This document shows, piece after piece, positions 49,301 through 56,400 of a stretch of 64,000 bases of DNA; within the stretch, counting starts at the first letter, position 1, and every line of letters starts with the position of its first letter. The translations under genes were made by a program, and so were the position numbers. The notes beneath the pieces are model-generated. The model saw only the letters and a program-made list of their open reading frames with translations. It was not told the origin of the DNA and searched no databases. This DNA is from Osmia lignaria lignaria (Eukaryota; Arthropoda; Insecta; Hymenoptera; Megachilidae), in assembly GCF_051020975.1 (NCBI RefSeq), contig NC_135033.1, positions 7,405,501 to 7,469,500 of the forward strand, given 5' to 3'.

Positions 49301-52160
49301 CATTATAAATGTTAATAAGATTTAATATACAGAATGTCGATACAATGGCGTGTCAGTAAGACAGAATAAGGTACGATCAGGAAAAAGGGCCGAGAAAAAT
49401 TCAACGTACATTTGATGTATCGGCTTTACTGGCCGGATAGATGGATTACAATCATTCCGGTAGCTGGGGTGGTCAAATACCGTGACCATGCGTGCCCTGA
49501 ACCTATCCTCCGACTATACATATACGCACGATTGACTATAGTTTGTTGGGCAAAATAATAATATATTCTTGATACACCATTTTTCAATATATTGAAAATC
49601 ATACACAGTAAATTATAGAATGATTGATGTCTTAAGGTAAAATTCTATTTAAAAAGGTCAGGTGAATTTTATATAAAGGAAATGTTTAATTGAAAACCTT
49701 TAATTATAAAATATATCGTAAACGAAATAAGGGATGGTAGCAAAGATTAATCATTGGAACATTTGGCAAACTTTTTGACGTTTCTGTACGAAACATTCGC
49801 CACACTGACGGGACGGTATTATATTCTAAGTAATTATGTGATAGAACTGGAAAGTTGAAATTCATTTGCCGCAGATCCCCGCTATTATGTACGAATTGCC
49901 TTTCCTGGATTTACCCTTCAATTTTTAACAGCGGAAACCACATGCTTGTTACACCGTAAAAAGAATCGTAAAAGGGGAACAGTCGATTTAAACGTGTGGC
50001 AAACACCACATAATACCACTGAATTCCTTTCCAAATTAAATTCTTCCTGATCTAAGTAACAAATTTAGGGGACAAATTAGAGGTAACTAAAATTGACTTT
50101 GATTTTGTTTTTCGAAAAATATACATAAAATATGAGACATTAGGAAAATAATATCTATTCTTTATCCTTTTTATTTTTAATTTATTAAAGGTATGCAGAA
50201 ATATGCTAACGAATTATTTCAATAAAACTGTTTCATTCTTTTTTTTATTTACCATATTATAAGGCAAAGTATTATACCTTGAAAATAGTACCTACAATGC
50301 AACATTAGAACACAAATTAAAACCACCCCCTTCCCTAAAAAAATTCATGATAAAAATTCTTCATTATGTAAGGAAAACTAATTGCATTAATAACACTTCA
50401 AGTAAGGTATACACTTACAAAAGTGTATAAAAGTTCGAGACAGAAATAAAAATGAATTGCATTATTAACCTGGAATAGAAATTCAATATTTAACAACTTT
50501 TTAATAAATCATTTTATATGTAGGTAATTTATTAACTTTTAGTTGGTCCTGGAAGAGTGTATTCCTGGAGAACCAAATGGTAGGAATATGATAAAGATTT
50601 GAACGGTTCACAAGGGTTAAAAGTTTCTCATAACAAAGAGGTCGACTGATCAATGGAGATGCGGTCTTATTGCACTGAATGCCAGAATGTGAACGTAGTC
50701 GTAGCACAGGAAGAAGGCATGGGCACATCCGTATCGTGGTCAGAAACCCGTGACCCCCCGTACGTACACGTGTAAACGTATATACGTCCATCCACGCAAC
50801 ACGTACGATCCGCGGTTTTACCAAGGATTATCTCCCAACCCCTCTCTACTATCACTACTGCCCCGTTTAGCGTTCTGAAATTTTAGAGTGGCGAATTTAT
50901 ATACAGTGTGACATGAAAATAGGTATTCAAACTTACTTCTAAACTATTTTTTAATTATGCCAAAATTTTATTATTGATGACACGCACTGCCATTATCCCT
51001 TTTCTTTATTTTTAACTAGAAGTTATTTGTACACTGTATTACAATATTTTTAAAATTATACATACTATAATATCCATAGGACATATGTGTGACGCTGATA
51101 GCGAAAGTTTACATAAGTTTTCAAGAATAAAGGAAAATTAATTTTTCTAATTACTATTATATTATTAATATTTCTGTAACATAATTACAATGGGATAAAT
51201 TTGTCTCTGTTATCTTACGTTGTTCACGCTTAACATGATTACCCTTGGGGCCACCAGTGACCGCCGCGCCTCATACATAATGTATCCAATAGTTTATTCA
51301 AAAAAAAAAAGAAAAAAAATGGTGAATGAGATAATATTATACTAATAATACATGATAACAAAATCAAGACTTAAATTTGAAAATTAATTATCAAAATTTT
51401 TAACCCTTTGAGAATGATAAACTCATATATGCATTCAAAGAAAATTATTATGATGGCTTCATACTTCATATACACCTCTTATTTAATTTAATTTGAATAA
51501 AAAATATTTCGTGGCACATAACATCAGTTTGCTCTTCAAAGGATTAATAATCGGAATTACTATATTATGTTCATTGTCACGGAGGCTATGAAGATGTTAA
51601 TTAATTATCAAGGCACAATTAATTTCGTACAAACTTGCTATTCTAAGATGTGACGGAAAATGGGCAAACTGATATCAGGAAACTAACTAGGTGATGAGTT
51701 GAAAGTACCCAAGAGGGCAGAAACTGATAGGGTGGCCAATTGGCTGTGTAATGTAGAAAGGGGTTACTTCTGCTACTCATGGATACTAATCTTGTCATAC
51801 TACCATGATCATTCCTCTTAATGTATATATTCAATTTAAAGAATTATTTTCAATAATTTTACTTAACCCTTTATTATAGAATATTTCATAATTATAAAAC
51901 GGTTCATAGTTTTTACAGCTTCTGGTTATTGAATTAAGACCATTTAATGTTTTCAATACTTTTCTAGTTTCTATAATAGTAAAATTAAGAAGTATAAGTG
52001 AACTTTAATGACAAAGTTCATTAACAAAGTTCCAAGTGCCCATGTATTTGTTCATGAATTCAAAGAAATTAATAATAATAATTACCTGTATTTGGTCTGG
52101 TTTCGTATTAGCAGCCATCCATGCCTCTACAAACGTGTCCATAGCGCTCTGAAAATCCAT
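13166..52160 (-). CDS. dve: Defective proventriculus (Dve/SATB-family) homeobox transcription factor, 7 coding exons
   Basis: The spliced coding sequence is join of 52160-52086, 44767-44497, 19124-18982, 18521-18219, 15231-14683, 14016-13633 and 13342-13166 on the minus strand: 1902 nt, 633 residues plus TAA. Every junction has AG/GT sites and phases agree (intron 2 is phase 1, the others phase 0). Domains seen: S/P/Q-rich linker (about 26-115); ULD/CMP-like domain opening with LPVHCVVE (about 117-260), as in SATB1; short CUT-like segment (about 260-295); homeodomain 1 (about 343-411, WFKN at 401-404); homeodomain 2 (about 545-617, WFKN at 604-607). Both have the extended helix 2 to helix 3 region typical of Dve and lysine at position 50. 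Family knowledge: Dve is a nuclear DNA-binding regulator, known in Drosophila for proventriculus/midgut development and rhodopsin repression in the eye, acting on TAATCC sites. Function here is inferred from homology. Alternative first or last exons cannot be excluded. Confidence 0.9.
13633..14016 (-). CDS. dve: dve coding exon 6, linker and first half of homeodomain 2
   Basis: Residues 448-575, 128 codons, phase 0. A Pro/Ser-rich linker contains ASVKQED around residues 482-488, where VKQE fits the sumoylation consensus (hydrophobic-K-x-E, Lys 485). An acidic patch (SGSEDEE) follows, then a Gly/Pro/Met-rich stretch. Homeodomain 2 begins at about residue 545 with RRKRNRTFIDP and continues through helix 1 (EVPRLEAWF) to NTHPSHA at the exon end. 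The acceptor is GTTTCAG and the donor is GTAAGT. The splice site therefore falls inside the homeodomain, before helix 2. Confidence 0.94.
14683..15231 (-). CDS. dve: dve coding exon 5, CUT-like segment and homeodomain 1
   Basis: Residues 265-447, 183 codons, phase 0. The first 30 residues (MTLLSLCRGGND, then ETKRNFESWLQQQQ) resemble the short CUT-like region after the ULD in SATB proteins. A low-complexity stretch follows with His5 (307-311) and GGG/AAG runs. Homeodomain 1 spans about 343-411: basic N-terminal arm SHKTRMRTSF, then helices 1 and 2, a longer-than-usual linker with RRGRKPLD, and recognition helix NNVVYWFKNARAAQKR. Position 50 is Lys (WFKN). The acidic tail after it (EDCTDEEED) is typical of regulatory linkers. 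The acceptor is TTTACAG and the donor is GTATGT. Confidence 0.95.
15232..18218 (-). other. dve: dve intron 4 (3.0 kb)
   Basis: Phase-0 intron, GTAACT to TTACAG on the minus strand. The part at about 15.7-16.2 kb is less AT-rich, as is 16.65-17.1 kb; the rest is AT-rich. A transposon-end-like sequence is at 17240-17268. No coding exon that would fit between exons 4 and 5 was found, and the protein joins smoothly across it. Confidence 0.7.
18219..18521 (-). CDS. dve: dve coding exon 4, second part of ULD/CMP domain
   Basis: Residues 164-264, exactly 101 codons, phase 0 at both ends. It runs from DLVGEALIRLGYSSD to CPLDE, and the segments GSIVIRNWKPLP and TLKIQVYRS line up with the SATB1 ULD strands (VGKWNPVPLS and TLKIQLHS in the vertebrate protein). 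A five-proline-rich insert (RPPPPSP) interrupts the middle. The acceptor is TTTATAG and the donor is GTAACT, a slightly weak donor. This is the best evidence that the gene belongs to the SATB/Dve family rather than another homeobox class. Confidence 0.93.
18982..19124 (-). CDS. dve: dve coding exon 3, first part of ULD/CMP domain
   Basis: Completes codon 116 (Gly) and encodes residues 117-163. It starts KNLPVHCVVE, which matches the opening LPVxCVVE of the SATB1/2 ubiquitin-like (ULD) domain, and ends VAMPFQ before the donor GTAAGT. The acceptor has a long T-rich tract ending TTTCAG. The ULD of SATB proteins forms oligomers and binds partners; by homology this part of Dve likely does the same. 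The start phase (two bases) fits only an upstream exon that leaves one base, which exon 2 does. Confidence 0.9.
21380..21409. repeat. 15-bp perfect tandem duplication
   Basis: AATGAAATTATCCTT occurs twice head to tail (21380-21394 and 21395-21409) in dve intron 2; a simple slippage duplication. Confidence 0.85.
23848..23886 (+). repeat. Dispersed 39-bp repeat, copy 1
   Basis: Matches 28910-28948 at 32 of 39 positions without gaps, in the same orientation (shared cores TGCTCG and TACTGTACA). It is probably a piece of a decayed mobile element; no inverted ends or coding sequence were seen next to it. Confidence 0.55.
24958..25028 (+). repeat. Degenerate tRNA-like sequence (possible SINE head or tRNA pseudogene)
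   Basis: TAGCTTAATGG at 24965-24975 fits the polymerase III A box, and GGTTTAAATCC at 25007-25017 fits the B box with two changes from GGTTCGAATCC; the 42-nt spacing is that of a tRNA gene. The acceptor and T stems do not pair and the anticodon stem is poor, so it is not a working tRNA. No poly(A) or simple-repeat tail typical of a SINE was identified downstream. Confidence 0.35.
28910..28948 (+). repeat. Dispersed 39-bp repeat, copy 2
   Basis: Partner of 23848-23886, 82% identical by hand alignment, 5 kb away in the same intron. The similarity falls off outside the 39 bp. Confidence 0.55.
29957..29985. repeat. AC/AT microsatellite
   Basis: Interrupted (AC)n with an ATATAT interior, in dve intron 2. 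Length polymorphism is likely. Confidence 0.8.
33332..33352. repeat. Poly(T) run of 21
   Basis: Uninterrupted T run in intron 2 within a T-rich stretch. It could be the complement of a retroposon poly(A) tail, but no element body was recognised beside it. Confidence 0.9.
36919..37045. promoter_or_regulatory. Cluster of four K50-type homeodomain sites (TAATCC/GGATTA)
   Basis: Exact GGATTA at 36919-36924, 36979-36984 and 37040-37045, and TAATCC at 36927-36932, within 127 bp of intron 2. K50 homeodomains (Bicoid/Otd, and by residue 50 also Dve) prefer TAATCC. A role as enhancer or autoregulatory element is inference. Confidence 0.35.
37175..37756 (+). other. Unexplained long open reading frame in dve intron 2
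   Basis: This plus-strand frame is open from just after a TAA at 37172-37174 to the TGA at 37754-37756, about 193 codons, the longest in the window. No ATG occurs until far inside. A T-rich tract followed by TTGTTCAG (ending at 37232) would make a plausible splice acceptor, so a terminal exon of a nested plus-strand gene is conceivable. The predicted residues (Cys-containing motifs such as ELCVKHMCKD and PFCCPVRK) match no family I recognise. The opposite strand is also open for 120 codons here, which argues that composition explains part of it. Coding status is unproven. Confidence 0.2.
39919..39989. promoter_or_regulatory. K50-type site cluster with a 15-bp palindrome
   Basis: TAATCC at 39919-39924 and 39977-39982 and GGATTA at 39984-39989. 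The last two form the perfect palindrome TTAATCCAGGATTAA (39976-39990), a dimer-like arrangement. Located in intron 2; function inferred only. Confidence 0.35.
41175..41344. repeat. Minisatellite, 34-bp unit, about 4-5 copies
   Basis: Three clear units of exactly 34 bp at 41243-41276, 41277-41310 and 41311-41344 share ATGCTTCCCTAGA and AGGATCCT. A diverged fourth unit of the same length lies at 41209-41242, and a partial fifth precedes it from about 41175 (sharing ATCAAGGATC). It lies in dve intron 2. Each clear unit carries a BamHI-like palindrome GGATCC. Confidence 0.85.
42383..42463. promoter_or_regulatory. K50-type site cluster with overlapping palindromic pair
   Basis: GGATTAATCC at 42383-42392 contains two overlapping sites; GGATTA follows at 42394-42399 and TAATCC at 42458-42463. 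Four sites in 81 bp of a GC-richer patch of intron 2. Confidence 0.35.
43094..43105. promoter_or_regulatory. Palindromic K50-type double site TAATCCGGATTA
   Basis: Two abutting sites in inverted orientation make a perfect 12-bp palindrome in intron 2, 0.7 kb from the cluster at 42.4 kb and 1.4 kb from exon 2. Confidence 0.35.
44497..44767 (-). CDS. dve: dve coding exon 2, S/P/Q-rich linker
   Basis: Residues 26-115 plus the first base of codon 116. The acceptor is TGTTACAG and the donor is GTGAGT. The encoded segment is strongly biased to Ser, Pro, Gln and His, as expected for a disordered region of a transcription factor, and ends with FDLSK at residues 106-110. That short stretch loosely resembles the DLS core of CtBP-binding motifs, but it lacks the leading proline, so this is only a suggestion. 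The single leftover G joins GA of exon 3 to give glycine, directly before the ULD domain. Confidence 0.88.
44768..52085 (-). other. dve: dve intron 1 (7.3 kb)
   Basis: Phase-0 intron between exons 1 and 2, GTAATT to TTACAG on the minus strand. It contains a CpG-rich stretch at about 44990-45345 just upstream of exon 2, a GC- and purine-rich stretch at about 46290-46900, and otherwise AT-rich DNA. Open frames on both strands at 46.3-46.9 kb follow the GC-rich, low-stop composition and show no recognisable protein. A GGATTA site lies at 50825-50830. I see no other gene. Confidence 0.7.
44990..45345. promoter_or_regulatory. CpG-rich stretch upstream of dve exon 2
   Basis: Richer in CpG than its flanks (CGCGCC, GTCGTATCG, GTCGTCTG, GTCGATGACGACG). 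It lies 220-580 bp upstream of exon 2 on the minus strand. It could be an internal promoter or enhancer. A minus-strand frame starting with ATG at 44890 is open through the intron end into exon 2 in the correct register, so a transcript starting here could in principle encode an alternative N-terminus. This is inference from position and composition. Confidence 0.25.
52086..52160 (-). CDS. dve: dve coding exon 1 (start codon)
   Basis: Residues 1-25, beginning MDFQSAMDTF and ending at CAG followed by the donor GTAATT. The ATG (minus-strand A at 52160) is chosen because an in-frame TGA lies seven codons upstream with no other ATG between, and the context GAGGGAATGG is acceptable for initiation. 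The exon ends in phase 0, matching exon 2. The open frame is short, so the call rests on the phase match, the upstream stop and resemblance to the N-terminus expected for insect Dve. A non-coding 5' exon further upstream remains possible. Confidence 0.75.
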
Positions 52161-52572
52161 TCCCTCGTAAAGAGTTCCTCAATAATTCGGAGACTCGAAA
52201 GTCACCGTCATTTTTAATCTCACACTGTCATTTATTGTTTCTTGCGATGGTTATCACCGATTTCTATCCCTACTTGTTTTTTAATTCTTTACACCTTGAT
52301 TTTTAATACATTTCGCGAGATTCAAATCACAGGCGAGTCGATAACTCAACGCCTGTTATATCTCTAATTTATTACCATCATTGTACGTTTATTCAAATGT
52401 CTTAATTGAGAGACTGCCGTGGAAGCTTTTATCGCGCGGTTATTGGTCATTAAGAACGAATTATATTAATATCGTTGGATGGTAAAACCGATTAGATCAC
52501 CGGATCAATAACGGGCCGCACTTACGGACTAGATCGCAAAGAATGATTTTGCACACACGTGGACGCGACTCG

Positions 52573-52617
52573 ACAACTGATTTCACGCTAATCTTACATT
52601 TTTACCTATTTTATACA
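52573..52617 (-). promoter_or_regulatory. Candidate core promoter of dve (TATA-like plus Inr)
   Basis: On the minus strand TATAAAATA starts at 52615 and a perfect insect initiator TCAGTT lies at 52580-52575, with the putative +1 A at 52578. This would give a 418-nt 5' UTR without an intron before the ATG at 52160. The TATA to +1 distance is 37 nt, a little longer than the usual 30 or so, and I see no DPE at the expected offset. An E-box CACGTG lies about 20 nt downstream of +1. The site is a suggestion; a start in the CpG-rich block further upstream is an alternative. Confidence 0.35.
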
Positions 52618-52959
52618 TAGTTCACTATTCATTCAAAATCACTTTGCCAATAAACATATACACACTGGAAGAAATGTCTGAAGGAAAGACACTCGAAGAT
52701 AACTTCAGCCTTTCTTTTCTCAAAAATCTGGCAAATATTCAACATTTTCATTCAAGAAGAAATGTTTCAGTCGGTTTCATCAATTTTCAAAAAGTGTCTG
52801 AATCACTTGGAACGATCGATAACACACCAATAATTGTCAGTCATTTAAATGTCATTCGAAGAACACTGATCTCAATTTTCATTTTTTTTTTCTCGAAAAA
52901 ATAAAAATAAAAAATAAAAATGTATGAATTCACCGTTATAGGATTTTTAAGAATAGATT

Positions 52960-53250
52960 AAGAAGAGCATCGTGCACGATGCTCGGGGTGAAAAAAAATT
53001 TGCACGAATCGCGAGAACAACACGTTCACATGGGACGGCGTTCGAGGCGCGACTGTGCGTGCCAAGGCGTCGCGGCGCTGGTTCTGCCCCTACGACGCCC
53101 TACCTACCGTCGTAGTCACCCCACCACCTCGGCGCGACCAGCATCGCCCACAGCCGAGGACCATCCTGGTCCTCACGCGGATGGGGTTCACCCTCAAACC
53201 CTCTAGAACTACCTTCGTCATCCTTCCAGCTTCCCGTCTTTCTCCTTTCT
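52960..53250. promoter_or_regulatory. CpG-rich block upstream of dve
   Basis: This stretch of roughly 300 bp has dense CpG dinucleotides (for example GGCGTCGCGGCGC) against an AT-rich background and lies 0.8-1.1 kb upstream of the dve start codon. Open frames cross it in several registers, which follows from composition and is not evidence of coding. It may be a promoter-proximal region or non-coding first exon on the minus strand. Confidence 0.35.
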
Positions 53251-53480
53251 TCTTCTTCTATCCCCCTTCCTGATCCTTTTATCCTTCTCTATCGCTCATC
53301 CATTACTTCTTTTTCACTTCTTCATTTTCTTTCTTCATCTATTCGACGACCAATCTATTTTCATTTTTCCTTCTCCTCTTTGTCTATCCGATATTTTTCT
53401 TTATTTTCTTTTCTTTCACGCTTCGCTTTAATCACCCCTTTCATACTCCTCTGTCTGTCTATAATCTTTTGTCTCGTTCT
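53224..53480. repeat. Polypyrimidine/polypurine-biased tract
   Basis: The plus strand is very rich in C and T (TTCTTCTTCT, CTTCTTCATTTTC) for about 250 bp, so the minus strand is GA-rich. It directly abuts the CpG-rich block upstream of dve. GA-rich tracts near insect promoters can bind GAGA-type factors or form low-nucleosome regions; here this is inference only. No coding signal is seen. Confidence 0.45.
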
Positions 53481-56400
53481 TGTCGGTTTCCACTTATCTG
53501 TTGGTCGGTTTCTCCGTCTTTCTCGCTCGTCTCCCACTTCTGGTCCGGGAGCTAGTTTTCCGGTATCCCCTGTTCCCTCCTTGGCCCGGTACCGCTTTCA
53601 TTCCGGGGGTGTGGCTAAAGATAAGATGCCACGTACACCGCTGCACCTGGTGCACCTGTGTATCTGCAACACGCTGCACAGTGCTACCCATCGTGGACGG
53701 AGATCAGGGGCCGGAGTAAGGAGAATAAATCTTGGGAGGAAGGAATCTCGTACGTAACCATTTATTCCCAATGATTTCTTATAAATAATAGTTTTAATAA
53801 ATTGAGACTGTTTCTTCAGCGATAATCTGAAAGTAAATCATTCTTTTTGGACAAACGAATTTTCAATGTTTTCTCGTTTATGAGCTCTACGAATTTCCTC
53901 TTTAGTGTTCTAGAGGTAATAGTAGAAATTTTTGATTATTGTATCTTTACTAAACGAAAATTATGAAAGAGCTTCATATTTCGAAAGAATAATTCTTAAA
54001 GGAACAGTGTAAATTTTAGTATATAAAGATAAATTTTAGTAAATTAAAATTGCAGTTTTCTCCATAGTCCGCCTTCCGAGGATTAGTCACGAAAGAATTA
54101 AAACCTCTTATAAGAATTTTGAGTTTCTTATGACGATATTTTTATTCGTGTTATGTTCAAATGAAAATATTTTACGAATGCATAATTATTGCAGAGGATC
54201 ACGAATGTTCCACTTTTGTATCAATACTGGTCCTTTGATCTTTAGGTAAATTAAAGTGTAATTAAAGCTGGTTACTGAATATTCACTCGTGATACACATT
54301 CCATCTCTCCTATGTTTTATGAATCAATGTTTGAAAAAATAGTAATAAACTCCTTGAAAATAACTTTGAATATTTTAGTATATTTATCGATAATGTGTAT
54401 AGATATGAACTTGACGTTTTAATCAATTATTTGTACATTTAATTAATAAAAATGTCCTAATTCATTTCTTCTCTACATGAAGTATATACAAAAAGGAACG
54501 ATGTACAAATGCAATATTGTTCATTTTAAAATAATGAACATTTCTGTTAAGAGAAGAATTGTTTCTTGCACATTTTAAGGTGAAATATTTTATCAACCCT
54601 ACAGCACATATAATTTTAAAAAATATATAATTTGTCATTTGTTGAATAATACTATTCCGACGCTTCAAACTTTGATTAATTAAAGAAATGCTATCAAGGG
54701 TAATTATTGCTTTTTATAATATTAGAAAAAATTGAAATTTGTTTTCCAGTGACATATCCTAAAATTATAAAACAAGTTGTGTGTACCACTGAAAGAAATT
54801 TAATTGCATTTTTATAAAAAACAATGTTGAATGAAATCATAATACATAGTAAATAATTATCTACTTTAGAAATTCTCTCTGAACTAATGCTGTATGGGTT
54901 CTTTTGATAAACAGAACTTAAAGATCATACATTTTTTAAATCTTTATTACACGTATTCCAAAAATTTAGAAACTTTCTACAATTGACTTTCAACACCTCC
55001 GAAGTAACAATCACATATTTTAGGGTGACCTAATAATGGTTCGAAAATGAATCAATGACACTTGGCCAACATTTGTAACAGTCCACACGATATATTAACA
55101 GGTTGATTATATCTGTCGTGATGCTTCATATCAGTTCCGGTTTCCGCTGTATAAACTATGTAATAATGGTTGTCGTTTTCAACTGGCTCAACTATACAGT
55201 TTCTTGTTCATTATTTAAATTCGTTGTTATTTCTGCTTTCATTTACGAAGGTGTTCCAGTTATCAAATGACGTGTTGAATGTGAATGTCACGTTACCGTG
55301 CTTTATATTCGCTTAAACGAACCGGTAAAAAATCATTTAAATCAAGATTTCGATCAAACTTATTGATATCGATTTATGCGACTCGAAAGAAGCTAATCAG
55401 TCTGATCGGTCAACATAATCTCGACCGAGTCCCGATACTGTTAAGGTATTAGACTAGATAATCCCAGGATTAAGGGGAGTGCACGTCAGCTAATCCATTA
55501 TTCACGTGACATCTGCCATTCAACATTCTCTATTACCACGAAAACCGTGTACGTATATTCGCAATTTCTATTTTTTGCATAATTTATTTTCGGCTTACCA
55601 GAAATTTCCATTAACACTTGAACGATGAATCATTGGATCATTTAACACTGGACAAATCGATGTTGGATGCAATTAAATTGAAAATAAGTTGGAAATAGAA
55701 TAGAAAAGAAGAAAAATAATAATTATTCGATTAAATTAGATTATTACTTAACCCCTTTCACTAAAGGCACATTTCAATCAAAAATTCATCACTGTGTATG
55801 TGATAACAATCACGATTCTATAATTAAAATCTTGTAAATTAATTATTCATTATCTATGCTGTTTTTATTGATTATCTCTCAGCTGTTTAAAACAAATAAA
55901 ATTTGTTACTTTAACCCTTGTGCACTGTTCAGAATACTGTTATACTCATTCAAGTACCTTTTCCTTCAGTACATTTCATACAAATTTTATTAAAAATTCT
56001 CATTTTAGGTCAGTGCACAAAGGATATATTTACACAATTTTGTTTGAAGTTTTTATGTTACCATTCATTTTGCTGCAAACATGCTTGTTTTAGCTGGAAA
56101 CAACGGAAATACGCGATGCTTACCATACATCAGCTTAAGTCGCCGAAAATCTTCTTCCGGGCAAATTCCTCGTGACAGATTGGAAAAATCGGGAGATTTC
56201 GTTCAGCGATACAACATTCTACACTTCTCAAATCCGATTGTAGATGTCGAAAGGACGAGCTGAGACGATGGTATGGATTTTTGTGACACGTGTTAAAAAT
56301 TCTGTGCATTTTTACAATATTTTATTTTAAACAGTTAAATAACAAGGAGAATGAATAATACATATATAAAGTGTCAATTTAAACTTTTGGTATTCTTTAA

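Noticed and set aside
53380..53757. Plus-strand 125-codon frame and its overlapping frames
   Set aside because: Pyrimidine-rich tract coding for F/L/S-rich low-complexity residues; three frames are open at once, as expected from composition.
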